Shown here piece by piece: positions 7,112-19,654 of a DNA stretch of 64,000 bases (position 1 is its first letter; each line of letters starts with the position of its first letter). A program made the translations under genes and the position numbers. Source of the stretch: Larus michahellis (Eukaryota; Chordata; Aves; Charadriiformes; Laridae); NCBI RefSeq assembly GCF_964199755.1, contig NC_133897.1, positions 68,876,661-68,940,660 of the forward strand, given 5' to 3'. Below the pieces are notes generated by a model that was given only the letters and a program-made list of their open reading frames with translations, searched no databases and had not been told where the DNA came from.

Positions 7112-10100
7112 CCGCCGGTGTGGCTGGGAGGGCGGCCCAGGAGGCCCTGAAGGCCCCATTGCCCTGAAGGGCCTTTTGCTTGCCAGAGAGCAAGGCTTTT
7201 CCTGGGGCAGCGGGACTGCCCTGCAGCTGCCCTCGTGTGCCCTGGGCTCCAGCCCCCTCCTCCTGCCAGGCCTGGGGTCCCCTCAAGGCCACGGTGGCCA
7301 CAGGAGGGCCATTTTCTGCCGTTTGCACTGTGTCCTTTTGCAAAAGGGCAGAGCATGGCGGCGGAATTGCAGGCCAGAGGTAGCCTGGAAAGCCCAGTTC
7401 CTCTTTTCCCCTGTTGCACTTGCCAGAAGTTGTTGCTTGAAACTTGTAGTCATGTTCTTCACCAGCTGTAAAGCGATCCTTCTTCACAAGTGCCGCCTGG
7501 AAAGAGACACATCCCAGATTTCTCCCCCAGCAGTGCTCTCCGTCCCTGGCCTGGACCAATTGTGTCGAAAGGAGAAAATAGTTTCATTTCTGTGGCTGCT
7601 CATTTCTTGATCTCTTCACCCCCGCCCACCCCCAGCCCCGCGCCCTCTCTCTTTCTCTGAAAAAAGCAGGAGCTCCCTTGATTGTGGTCGGTGGCCTTGT
7701 GCAAAATGTCTGGCCAATGTTTTCAAAGCACACTCCTTGAGTGTAAGGAGCTCTTGAATGTACTTGCTTCCTTCTTCTGTGGTGCTGCAGAGCTGTCTGT
7801 GAAAGGCAGGAGGAGAGGTGGGCAGGTGGGTGTGTGCAGAGGCCCATGTTTAGGTGTGCTTGCCCAGCAGGTGGTTGCCAGAGCAGTGGTGGCCCCTGAG
7901 CTCTAGGAGATGTGTGGAATGGATGTCTGAAAGCCTGCTGCCTTGAGTGGGCTTTCTTGTCTTGAAAGGCAGTTGGTAGCTGAACGTTTGTGCAAACCTT
8001 TGGAGGTTGTCAGGGAAGTGTTGCAAAAGTATTTGAGAGCCGCCGTGGTCAAGGTTTTCTCTAAGCGTGATCCATTGAAGCGTTTCCTAGAGAAGTCTTT
8101 AGAGCATCTGCAGTCTCTGGAGCCTTTGCCTGTGATGCGCTTGATTTGTGCAGGTGATTTTCCGCGTTGATGCCGAGGCAAGGAGTTGGGTGGAAAGTGC
8201 AGTGAAAAGCTTTCAGTCTCGCTGAGAGAAATGGAAATAACTGATGCGCTTTTTTCCACTGCAGGGCAGGAAGAGAGGGCCCAGGGCCAGGAAGGGGGTG
8301 TTGCCTATTTGTTGGTTCTAGGTGGCTGCTTTTTCAGCACATGCTCTAGCGTGTCTGTTGGAGGGTGGCAGATTGGATGGATCCTTGGTTTCATTCCTCT
8401 GAGAGTAACTCTTTTCAACTCCCCCCGTGCTTTTTGTCTCAAAGGATCGCCAGGTGGGACATGCATGGATTGCTCTCCGTGGCAGTGAAGTGCAGCTCCC
8501 AGAACTGCCTGCCAAGCTCCGTTGGTCCTGCCTGGCAGTGGAAGGCCATCAAATGGAGTGCAGCTAAGAGTGATGTGGAGCGCCCTGCTTCCATCGGGGA
8601 GAGCAAGGCTGCTGCTGAAGGGCCAAGCTGTCAGGCTGGTGGCCGAGCCAAGGAGCAGAAAAGAAGGATTCCCAAAAGGCCGGAGTGCTCCCTTCAGCGT
8701 GGATGGCTATGGCTTTGCACTGGGTGAGCCTGATTTCCTTCCTCTTCGTCCCTTCCTTGTCTCCCTCCTCCTTCCTTCCTTCCTCTCTTTCCTTTCCTCC
8801 TCTTGGCAGGAAGGAGAGGGAAGAGACAGCTGTTGACAGCTGCCTTCTGTCAAGAGATGCCTTTCAACTGTGGAGATGCCCTGCAGCTCTTGTTGGGGTT
8901 TGTGTTGCATTCTGCCTCCTGTATTTTCTTCCGCCCCAGAAACTTGCCTTTGCTAGGCAGCCGCTCTCGATCCTTTTGCTGGGTTTCGGTACGAGTTGCC
9001 TGCGCACTTTGGTTTTGGAGCCTTCCATCAGGCAATCGTGGGCATGAGGATGGCAGGTTTCCAAGTTGCCAGCTGCACTTGCTTGGGATGAGCCCCGAAC
9101 AAAACCCTTGGGGAGCCTTGGCTTTGTTTCCAAGCTTTCTTGGTTGCCTTAGCACGTATTTTGCACTTTTCTGTCAGCTTTTTGTTCAATGATCCCAAGG
9201 GTCTTTTCCAAGCTAAATGATTCTCTGATTCTATGTGAGGAGGGACGAGGAGTTTTGGGACTGGTTGTTGGAGCAGTTTGAAGAGTGCAGTTTCGTGTTT
9301 GTGTGCAGTGTCTTAGGGCAAAGTGAGGCTTGTCAAAGGGGCAGGTGTCTGTGTGTTTTTCCAAGAGCCTTGCTGTGCCCAAGTGAAACTGGGAGGATTC
9401 CCTGCGCAGGCTGCTCTGCCCCAACTGCCTGTCTCCCTGGGCTCCATTCCGTCCATCCCTCTAGATGTTAGAAAGCAAGCCAGCTTCCATCCCATTTTAC
9501 TTTCTCGTTGAAATCCAAGAGAAAAAAGGTGGGTAATGTATGTGTAACCATATGTTACAGATATGTATGTGTAACCATGCATGGATGCAAATTGCCCTTG
9601 AGTACCTTTGAGGTGAGAGCGATTCTACTTCCTTGCCCTTGTGAAATCAGGAAAGTTTTTTTTCTGCTTTGTCCGAGTGTGCTTGGGTCACAGTTTCACC
9701 AACTAAGGATGGCGACAAGCTTGTGATTGGTGTGGTTCCTCCCACAAGAACTTCCTCGTTCTTGTTTCTTGATTGCTCTGCTCTATGGAAAACTTGTTTT
9801 GCAATCCTTCACATGGTGGAAACATTAAACTTGCTGGGAAAACCTGGGAGGTGGAATAGTATGTAGTCCTTTGTTAATGTGCATGTAGCATTTGAATGGT
9901 GAAAGTGCCAGGCAAATGCTCCTTTTGAAATGTCTTTCTGTAATGGGAGGCGGTGGTCCCTGGGCAGGTCAAGCTGCAACATGCTCCCTTTGGAAGTGCC
10001 TCTCGTCATCTCTCTCCCTGTCAGCACCACTGCCGCTAGTGTTATTTCCTGAGTTTGTGTCCATGTGGAGAAGAAACATTCCTTTTTGAGCCTAGGCCCA

Positions 10101-10561
10101 TGATCTGTAGATGCTGAACCTTTCTGAGTGTGCCTAAGGATTGAGTTTGTTGATGAAGAAAGCGAGAGGCTTGCTGTGTTTGTTGCTCTCCATGTCTTTC
10201 TTGCTACTCGTGCTCACAAAACAACTACAACAGATTTTCCCTTGCCCTCCCTTCCTCCCCTTCCCTTCCTCCCCTTCCCTTCCTCCCCTTCCCTTCCTCC
10301 CCTTCCCTTCCTCCCCTTCCCTTCCTCCCCTTCCCCTTGCTTCCCAATGAGTCAAATCATGATGAGCCTGAAATGCCAGAGATTTTTCATCTCCAAAAGC
10401 ACTTGCAAGGACACGCACCAGAAGGGTTACAAGTGGGAACAAGGTTTTATTGTCTTTAGCTCATATCTGTGGCAGAGCAGATGCTCACGAGCACCCTCAC
10501 AAAACAAGAGCTCTCACTCCAGAACAGCCGACGACAGACACAGTCAGATGGGAGAAAACAG

Positions 10562-12486
10562 CCTTTTATTGTGGACAGAGATGAGGTGGGGGAGCCCAGG
10601 AATGGCAGGGCTTCGTCTCCTGCCAGGAAAGCGGCACCTGCAACGACAGAGTCAGAAAGCAGTGATGAAGCCAGAAAGGCAGGACTTGGTTGCCCTTTCT
10701 TTGGGAAACAGAGTCGACAAGGAGTTGTTTGTAGGCCAGAAGAGAGAGCTCTTGCGGGCATTGTCGAGGGGATGGCTCTGGCGCCGTATCCCCCTGGGAA
10801 ATGCCCTTGGAGACTGTGCGTGTGCCGAGATGCGCAGCGCCCCTGTGGCACGCAGCAGAGCTCCGTGGGGAGCCCCTGGGGAGCTGCCGTGGAGTTCTTT
10901 GCAAAGGCTGAGCAGAGCAGTTTGCCCAGCTGGGCAAGATGGGCAGCAGAGCCTGGGACTCACCTGGGCTTCTCCCTCCTCTTTTTCCGTCCCCGTCTTT
11001 TGCGCTCTTCCTTCTGTTCTCTTCTTTTTGGCGTTGCCTCTCCTCGTGCCAGGCCTCTTCTCTCTTCCTTTTTCTTGGGGTTTCAGTTTCCTGGAGGGAG
11101 CCTGCAAAGCTTTCCATGGCGCAGTGGGGTTAGATAGGTCAAGGCGGCATCAGCTGGATTCCTGAGGTCTTGATGGAAGGAAAGCTGGCTCCTTTTACCT
11201 TCTTTCCTGGGAAAGGCTCTTTAGTTGTTGTGCGCATGCCGGGGAGTCTCCCGTGGTCTCTGGGGCGGTGGGAGGCAAAGCAGCGGGTGCCTAAAGCAGA
11301 AATGTTGGCGTTAGCAGTGGTGTCCCTTGCCCTGCCCAAAGGCAACAGAGAAAAAATACCAGGAAGAGGCAGAGCAGCTGCTTGGACTCCTCAGGAACTC
11401 CTCCTAGACGAGACGCCTTGTGCCAGGGTTTGTGGACCTGCCCTACCTCTGCCGTTTCCCGTCTTCCCACCGGATCTACTCCTGCTCTTGCAAAGGCAAC
11501 TCTGGAAAGCAAAAACCCGTGCAGCAAAGTGACTTGTGGGAAGTGGACAAGAGCTAAAGCAAAAGCCACCCAAAGCCCTGCAGCAGCTTTGCGCTCAGGC
11601 TGGGAGAACGCTCAGTCCCTCCTGCTACCTGTGGCTGTGTCCATGGCTGCTGGCGACTCCTCATCTGAGGGAGTGGAAAGGCCAGATGTCTTGGCCCCAG
11701 AGATTGCCCAGTGTTTCTCTCTCCACCAGGAAGTCCAGCAGCCCCTTGACCTGCACACGTGAGAGCCTTGCTTTCAGGGCAGGTGTCTGAAAAGGTGTGG
11801 AGCAGCCTTTGCCACTGCTCCCCCTTGGCTCCCTGCAGAAGGCAGGCTGTGGCTGTGGGGCTGCTCTTGCAGGCAGGCAGCCCAGCAGCTTTTGCTGAAG
11901 AGAGGAGGCAGGCAGGGACGTCTGAGGCTCCAAGCTGTGATGGGCCTGGAAAGCTGCAGGCGGCTGCTCGAGACAGCGTACCTTCTCCGTCCCCTCCAGC
12001 ATGGCCTCCAGCAGCAGCAGCAGCAGCAGCAGCAGGTCCTCCTGAGGTGGGCTCATCAGGTTTGTCCCAGCGCAGATGGCCAGGTTGGTGCAGCTCCTCC
12101 TGCTGGTGGACGCGTTGCGGCGGATGTGGCGCAGGATGGAGAGGAGCCGCTTCAGGAGGAGGCCTTTGGCCGCAGGCAACTTGTGGTCCACCCTGAGGGA
12201 ACAGAAGACAACGTTAAGAAAGCAGGTGTTGCCCAGAGGCATGGCCGAAGCTCGGCCAAGGCAGGTGGGAGGCAGCGGCTGTGTTGCACAGCTTTGGCGG
12301 CGCTCTGAGGCAGCGGTCAGGGCTGCTGCTCGAGAGGCAGGCTGCTGGCCACACTTACGCTTTCAGCTCTTCCAGTTTTGCCTGCTTGCTCGTCCTCTGC
12401 AGGGCTGGCATCCCGTGCTGGTAGAGGTGGCTGACGAGGAGCTTGGTGGGGATGCTTTGGAGGAAGTTGTGCGATGGCAAGGGCTC
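10562..12486 (-). CDS. Partial RhoGAP-domain gene, ARHGAP20/TAGAP-like (copy 2)
   Basis: Same exon layout, splice sites and open frames as in copy 1, shifted by 7159. A silent or conservative change occurs in the terminal exon (GACGAAGCC against GACAAAGCC in copy 1), giving Glu for Lys in one frame and no change in the other. It lacks the arginine-finger half, as in all copies. Confidence 0.68.
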
Positions 12487-13706
12487 CTGCTTTTTCTTGG
12501 GTTTGTTCTTGTCTTTTTAACTGGCTTTGATTGTTTTTGATTGTTTTTCGTATTTTTTCGAGTTGTTTCTTGGCCAGTCTTGCCCAAACTTCTTTGTGTC
12601 AGAGTGGAACTCTTGTGCTTGTGCAAAGGAAGAGCTGTGTGTGCACCTCGAATGTTTCCGTGGATGGGGCGTCTGCCGTCTTTGGTGCCCTGTTGCTATT
12701 GTGTGGGCACGGCCAGGGTGGGTCTGGCTTCTTCTTCAGCCACCCCTTGGTTAGCTGAGGGGAGGGCTAGCTGAGGACAGCCACCCCGCACTGGCTTTCT
12801 CATCCTCAGAGTGAAACGCTGCCAAGTCCAGGCCCCAATAACCTGGGTGGCGCTGCAGGGGAGTCCAAGAGGCTGCGGCGTTGTGCAGCGGTCTCCAGCG
12901 GTGTCTGGCGGTCTCTGACGGTCTCCGGTGGTCTCCTGTGGTCTCTGGCGATCTCCAGCGGTGCCTGGTGGTCTCCGATGGTCTCCGATGGACTCCGGCG
13001 GTTTCCAGCGGACTCCGATGGTCTCCGGTGCGAGACCACCGGAGACCGCCGGACACCACCAGTGTCTGGTCATCTCCGGCGGTCTCCGATGGTGTCCTGC
13101 GGCGGTCTCTGGTGGTCTCCGTCGCTCTCCGTCCGTCTCCAGCCATCTGGAAGGGACTCCTGCTGGTACTATGGGGCTGCCGGCCTGAAGATGGCAGCCC
13201 CTCTCCTCGCCTCTTCCCCACAGCTCTGAAATAGAAAGCATCGAATGGTTGAGGTTGGAAAAGAAGTGGAAGCTCAAGGTGGTGCTGCCAAGTCCCCAGC
13301 TAAACCCTTTTGGTGAGGAAATCTTTGCTACCAGCCCATCTAAAGGTCGCCTGGCACAACTGGAGGCCGTTTTCTCTGTTGTCCTATCCCTGGTGACTTG
13401 GGAGAAGAGAGCAAGGGCCACCTGGCTCCAAGCTCCTCTCGGGGAGTTGTAGGGAGCGGCAAGGTCTCCTGCTGGTGCTGTGGGGCTGTCGGGCAGAAGG
13501 TGGCAGCCCCTTTCCTCTCCCTCTCCGTCTCGCTCTCCCTCTCCCTCTCCTTTCCTCTTGCCCAGGCGTGAGGGCAGAGGAGATGTCCCCCCTTGGTGAG
13601 GGGCAGGGTCTAGGGGAAGGGGAAAGCAGGGCTCCTCAGCGGCTTGAGAGCCGTCTGATCTTGCTGCGGAGCCTGCCGCGTGGCGGTGTGGATGGCCCAC
13701 TTACGG

Positions 13707-14066
13707 TTAGCGTCGTCTGCGGGACTGGCACCGCTTGCTGGGCCCTGGCTTTGCGGAGGGTCCCTGAGAGGCGGCGGGGGTCCTGCGGCGCTTTGGGCAC
13801 AGTGCTGCTGGAGGCAGCCTGGCCATGGTGGAGGCGTGCCCCGTCATGGCTGCGGGAGATGGATCGACCTCCATGGGCTCTTGGTCGTCCGTGGGGGCAT
13901 CGACCTCCATGGGCTCTCCCTCGTCCCTGATCTGCGGCAAGTCGACCTCCATGGGCTCTACCTTGTCCCTCTTGTGCGGCGGGTCGACCTCCATGGGCTC
14001 CACTCGCCCGCCATGGCTGCTGCTGCTGGTGTCCAGCCACTTGCGCTTTTGGGTGTGTTTGGGCAT
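13707..14066 (-). CDS. EPMEVD-repeat protein, 119 aa (copy 2)
   Basis: Protein identical to that of copy 1, with four EPMEVD blocks, a basic C-terminus, and the stop two bases before the GTAAGT donor. The family is unrecognised. Confidence 0.48.
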   Translation of the reverse strand: MPKHTQKRKWLDTSSSSHGGRVEPMEVDPPHKRDKVEPMEVDLPQIRDEGEPMEVDAPTDDQEPMEVDPSPAAMTGHASTMARLPPAALCPKRRRTPAASQGPSAKPGPSKRCQSRRRR

Positions 14067-14241
14067 CCTCGGGGCTTCCAAGGAGCCTCTTGTGGCTGGG
14101 CCCACCCAATGTGGGCACTCGTCCCACCCAATGTGGGCACTCGTCACTCTTTGCCGCCTCCTCCTCTCCCAAGCAGGCTTGCTGCGAGAATCTGTAGGTG
14201 CTGAGCGAGCTGTGGGCCAGCCGCAGAGGTGCCTGCTTGCC

Positions 14242-14270
14242 TAACGGCAGGCCGGTGACGTCACCAACGG
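14242..14270 (-). promoter_or_regulatory. Candidate CRE/MYB promoter (copy 2)
   Basis: CRE TGACGTCA at 14256-14263 with the same flanking YAACGG motifs as copy 1; no base changes seen. Confidence 0.48.
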
Positions 14271-17200
14271 CCGCCGGTGTGGCTGGGAGGGCGGCCCAGG
14301 AGGCCCTGAAGGCCCCATTGCCCTGAAGGGCCTTTTGCTTGCCAGAGAGCAAGGCTTTTCCTGGGGCAGCGGGACTGCCCTGCAGCTGCCCTCGTGTGCC
14401 CTGGGCTCCAGCCCCCTCCTCCTGCCAGGCCTGGGGTCCCCTCAAGGCCACGGTGGCCACAGGAGGGCCATTTTCTGCCGTTTGCACTGTGTCCTTTTGC
14501 AAAAGGGCAGAGCATGGCGGCGGAATTGCAGGCCAGAGGTAGCCTGGAAAGCCCAGTTCCTCTTTTCCCCTGTTGCACTTGCCAGAAGTTGTTGCTTGAA
14601 ACTTGTAGTCATGTTCTTCACCAGCTGTAAAGCGATCCTTCTTCACAAGTGCCGCCTGGAAAGAGACACATCCCAGATTTCTCCCCCAGCAGTGCTCTCC
14701 GTCCCTGGCCTGGACCAATTGTGTCGAAAGGAGAAAATAGTTTCATTTCTGTGGCTGCTCATTTCTTGATCTCTTCACCCCCGCCCACCCCCAGCCCCGC
14801 GCCCTCTCTCTTTCTCTGAAAAAAGCAGGAGCTCCCTTGATTGTGGTCGGTGGCCTTGTGCAAAATGTCTGGCCAATGTTTTCAAAGCACACTCCTTGAG
14901 TGTAAGGAGCTCTTGAATGTACTTGCTTCCTTCTTCTGTGGTGCTGCAGAGCTGTCTGTGAAAGGCAGGAGGAGAGGTGGGCAGGTGGGTGTGTGCAGAG
15001 GCCCATGTTTAGGTGTGCTTGCCCAGCAGGTGGTTGCCAGAGCAGTGGTGGCCCCTGAGCTCTAGGAGATGTGTGGAATGGATGTCTGAAAGCCTGCTGC
15101 CTTGAGTGGGCTTTCTTGTCTTGAAAGGCAGTTGGTAGCTGAACGTTTGTGCAAACCTTTGGAGGTTGTCAGGGAAGTGTTGCAAAAGTATTTGAGAGCC
15201 GCCGTGGTCAAGGTTTTCTCTAAGCGTGATCCATTGAAGCGTTTCCTAGAGAAGTCTTTAGAGCATCTGCAGTCTCTGGAGCCTTTGCCTGTGATGCGCT
15301 TGATTTGTGCAGGTGATTTTCCGCGTTGATGCCGAGGCAAGGAGTTGGGTGGAAAGTGCAGTGAAAAGCTTTCAGTCTCGCTGAGAGAAATGGAAATAAC
15401 TGATGCGCTTTTTTCCACTGCAGGGCAGGAAGAGAGGGCCCAGGGCCAGGAAGGGGGTGTTGCCTATTTGTTGGTTCTAGGTGGCTGCTTTTTCAGCACA
15501 TGCTCTAGCGTGTCTGTTGGAGGGTGGCAGATTGGATGGATCCTTGGTTTCATTCCTCTGAGAGTAACTCTTTTCAACTCCCCCCGTGCTTTTTGTCTCA
15601 AAGGATCGCCAGGTGGGACATGCATGGATTGCTCTCCGTGGCAGTGAAGTGCAGCTCCCAGAACTGCCTGCCAAGCTCCGTTGGTCCTGCCTGGCAGTGG
15701 AAGGCCATCAAATGGAGTGCAGCTAAGAGTGATGTGGAGCGCCCTGCTTCCATCGGGGAGAGCAAGGCTGCTGCTGAAGGGCCAAGCTGTCAGGCTGGTG
15801 GCCGAGCCAAGGAGCAGAAAAGAAGGATTCCCAAAAGGCCGGAGTGCTCCCTTCAGCGTGGATGGCTATGGCTTTGCACTGGGTGAGCCTGATTTCCTTC
15901 CTCTTCGTCCCTTCCTTGTCTCCCTCCTCCTTCCTTCCTTCCTCTCTTTCCTTTCCTCCTCTTGGCAGGAAGGAGAGGGAAGAGACAGCTGTTGACAGCT
16001 GCCTTCTGTCAAGAGATGCCTTTCAACTGTGGAGATGCCCTGCAGCTCTTGTTGGGGTTTGTGTTGCATTCTGCCTCCTGTATTTTCTTCCGCCCCAGAA
16101 ACTTGCCTTTGCTAGGCAGCCGCTCTCGATCCTTTTGCTGGGTTTCGGTACGAGTTGCCTGCGCACTTTGGTTTTGGAGCCTTCCATCAGGCAATCGTGG
16201 GCATGAGGATGGCAGGTTTCCAAGTTGCCAGCTGCACTTGCTTGGGATGAGCCCCGAACAAAACCCTTGGGGAGCCTTGGCTTTGTTTCCAAGCTTTCTT
16301 GGTTGCCTTAGCACGTATTTTGCACTTTTCTGTCAGCTTTTTGTTCAATGATCCCAAGGGTCTTTTCCAAGCTAAATGATTCTCTGATTCTATGTGAGGA
16401 GGGACGAGGAGTTTTGGGACTGGTTGTTGGAGCAGTTTGAAGAGTGCAGTTTCGTGTTTGTGTGCAGTGTCTTAGGGCAAAGTGAGGCTTGTCAAAGGGG
16501 CAGGTGTCTGTGTGTTTTTCCAAGAGCCTTGCTGTGCCCAAGTGAAACTGGGAGGATTCCCTGCGCAGGCTGCTCTGCCCCAACTGCCTGTCTCCCTGGG
16601 CTCCATTCCGTCCATCCCTCTAGATGTTAGAAAGCAAGCCAGCTTCCATCCCATTTTACTTTCTCGTTGAAATCCAAGAGAAAAAAGGTGGGTAATGTAT
16701 GTGTAACCATATGTTACAGATATGTATGTGTAACCATGCATGGATGCAAATTGCCCTTGAGTACCTTTGAGGTGAGAGCGATTCTACTTCCTTGCCCTTG
16801 TGAAATCAGGAAAGTTTTTTTTCTGCTTTGTCCGAGTGTGCTTGGGTCACAGTTTCACCAACTAAGGATGGCGACAAGCTTGTGATTGGTGTGGTTCCTC
16901 CCACAAGAACTTCCTCGTTCTTGTTTCTTGATTGCTCTGCTCTATGGAAAACTTGTTTTGCAATCCTTCACATGGTGGAAACATTAAACGTGCTGGGAAA
17001 ACCTGGGAGGTGGAATAGTATGTAGTCCTTTGTTAATGTGCATGTAGCATTTGAATGGTGAAAGTGCCAGGCAAATGCTCCTTTTGAAATGTCTTTCTGT
17101 AATGGGAGGCGGTGGTCCCTGGGCAGGTCAAGCTGCAACATGCTCCCTTTGGAAGTGCCTCTCGTCATCTCTCTCCCTGTCAGCACCACTGCCGCTAGTG

Positions 17201-17720
17201 TTATTTCCTGAGTTTGTGTCCATGTGGAGAAGAAACATTCCTTTTTGAGCCTAGGCCCATGATCTGTAGATGCTGAACCTTTCTGAGTGTGCCTAAGGAT
17301 TGAGTTTGTTGATGAAGAAAGCGAGAGGCTTGCTGTGTTTGTTGCTCTCCATGTCTTTCTTGCTACTCGTGCTCACAAAACAACTACAACAGATTTTCCC
17401 TTGCCCTCCCTTCCTCCCCTTCCCTTCCTCCCCTTCCCTTCCTCCCCTTCCCTTCCTCCCCTTCCCTTCCTCCCCTTCCCTTCCTCCCCTTCCCCTTGCT
17501 TCCCAATGAGTCAAATCATGATGAGCCTGAAATGCCAGAGATTTTTCATCTCCAAAAGCACTTGCAAGGACACGCACCAGAAGGGTTACAAGTGGGAACA
17601 AGGTTTTATTGTCTTTAGCTCATATCTGTGGCAGAGCAGATGCTCACGAGCACCCTCACAAAACAAGAGCTCTCACTCCAGAACAGCCGACGACAGACAC
17701 AGTCAGATGGGAGAAAACAG

Positions 17721-19165
17721 CCTTTTATTGTGGACAGAGATGAGGTGGGGGAGCCCAGGAATGGCAGGGCTTCGTCTCCTGCCAGGAAAGCGGCACCTGC
17801 AACGACAGAGTCAGAAAGCAGTGATGAAGCCAGAAAGGCAGGACTTGGTTGCCCTTTCTTTGGGAAACAGAGTCGACAAGGAGTTGTTTGTAGGCCAGAA
17901 GAGAGAGCTCTTGCGGGCATTGTCGAGGGGATGGCTCTGGCGCCGTATCCCCCTGGGAAATGCCCTTGGAGACTGTGCGTGTGCCGAGATGCGCAGCGCC
18001 CCTGTGGCACGCAGCAGAGCTCCGTGGGGAGCCCCTGGGGAGCTGCCGTGGAGTTCTTTGCAAAGGCTGAGCAGAGCAGTTTGCCCAGCTGGGCAAGATG
18101 GGCAGCAGAGCCTGGGACTCACCTGGGCTTCTCCCTCCTCTTTTTCCGTCCCCGTCTTTTGCGCTCTTCCTTCTGTTCTCTTCTTTTTGGCGTTGCCTCT
18201 CCTCGTGCCAGGCCTCTTCTCTCTTCCTTTTTCTTGGGGTTTCAGTTTCCTGGAGGGAGCCTGCAAAGCTTTCCATGGCGCAGTGGGGTTAGATAGGTCA
18301 AGGCGGCATCAGCTGGATTCCTGAGGTCTTGATGGAAGGAAAGCTGGCTCCTTTTACCTTCTTTCCTGGGAAAGGCTCTTTAGTTGTTGTGCGCATGCCG
18401 GGGAGTCTCCCGTGGTCTCTGGGGCGGTGGGAGGCAAAGCAGCGGGTGCCTAAAGCAGAAATGTTGGCGTTAGCAGTGGTGTCCCTTGCCCTGCCCAAAG
18501 GCAACAGAGAAAAAATACCAGGAAGAGGCAGAGCAGCTGCTTGGACTCCTCAGGAACTCCTCCTAGACGAGACGCCTTGTGCCAGGGTTTGTGGACCTGC
18601 CCTACCTCTGCCGTTTCCCGTCTTCCCACCGGATCTACTCCTGCTCTTGCAAAGGCAACTCTGGAAAGCAAAAACCCGTGCAGCAAAGTGACTTGTGGGA
18701 AGTGGACAAGAGCTAAAGCAAAAGCCACCCAAAGCCCTGCAGCAGCTTTGCGCTCAGGCTGGGAGAACGCTCAGTCCCTCCTGCTACCTGTGGCTGTGTC
18801 CATGGCTGCTGGCGACTCCTCATCTGAGGGAGTGGAAAGGCCAGACGTCTTGGCCCCAGAGATTGCCCAGTGTTTCTCTCTCCACCAGGAAGTCCAGCAG
18901 CCCCTTGACCTGCACACGTGAGAGCCTTGCTTTCAGGGCAGGTGGCTGAAAAGGTGTGGAGCAGCCTTTGCCACTGCTCCCCCTTGGCTCCCTGCAGAAG
19001 GCAGGCTGTGGCTGTGGGGCTGCTCTTGCAGGCAGGCAGCCCAGCAGCTTTTGCTGAAGAGAGGAGGCAGGCAGGGACGTCTGAGGCTCCAAGCTGTGAT
19101 GGGCCTGGAAAGCTGCAGGCGGCTGCTCGAGACAGCGTACCTTCTCCGTCCCCTCCAGCATGGCC

Positions 19166-19204
<39 letters not shown>

Positions 19205-19654
19205 TCCTCCTGAGGTGGGCTCATCAGGTTTGTCCCAGCGCAGATGGCCAGGTTGGTGCAGCTCCTCCTGCTGGTGGACGCGTTGCGGCGGATGTGGCGC
19301 AGGATGGAGAGGAGCCGCTTCAGGAGGAGGCCTTTGGCCGCAGGCAACTTGTGGTCCACCCTGAGGGAACAGAAGACAACGTTAAGAAAGCAGGTGTTGC
19401 CCAGAGGCATGGCCGAAGCTCGGCCAAGGCAGGTGGGAGGCAGCGGCTGTGTTGCACAGCTTTGGCGGTGCTCTGAGGCAGCGGTCAGGGCTGCTGCTCG
19501 AGAGGCAGGCTGCTGGCCACACTTACGCTTTCAGCTCTTCCAGTTTTGCCTGCTTGCTCGTCCTCTGCAGGGCTGGCATCCCGTGCTGGTAGAGGTGGCT
19601 GACGAGGAGCTTGGTGGGGATGCTTTGGAGGAAGTTGTGCGATGGCAAGGGCTC
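17721..19654 (-). CDS. Partial RhoGAP-domain gene with longer Leu run (copy 3)
   Basis: As copy 1, but the CTG/CAG tract has 12 units, adding three leucines to the loop after the NLAIC motif without shifting frame. It also has small substitutions near 18845 and 18945 in or beside the last RhoGAP exon. This is the only length variant of the gene among the copies. Confidence 0.68.
19168..19203. repeat. CAG/CTG triplet repeat, 12 units (copy 3)
   Basis: The same locus as the (CAG)9 tract of copy 1, expanded by three triplets. Confidence 0.9.

Larger units (their letters stand above)
1..7159. repeat. Array copy 1 (7159 bp)
   Basis: This is the reference copy for the sub-features below. It has 9 CAG triplets at 4850-4876, two 22-bp minisatellite units at 6942-6985 and the long form of the pyrimidine tract at 3088-3178. 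It carries private bases not seen in the other copies, for example C at 1388 (GAAGCCCATC against GAAGGCCATC) and the sequence CTATGTGTGC near 5477 against CTGTGTGTGC elsewhere, making it the most distinct full copy. Confidence 0.97.
7160..14318. repeat. Array copy 2 (7159 bp)
   Basis: Same length as copy 1; sub-features lie 7159 bp to the right of those in copy 1. It shares several bases with copy 3 only, such as C at 8247 (GATGCGC) and A at 9102 (GAACAAAACC). This places copies 2 and 3 in one subtype. Confidence 0.97.

Noticed and set aside
6477..7559. 360-codon minus-strand open frame
   Set aside because: It overlaps the EPMEVD ORF in another frame and spans the promoter and the unit boundary; low-complexity Ala/Gly/His/Arg composition; no start near the promoter.
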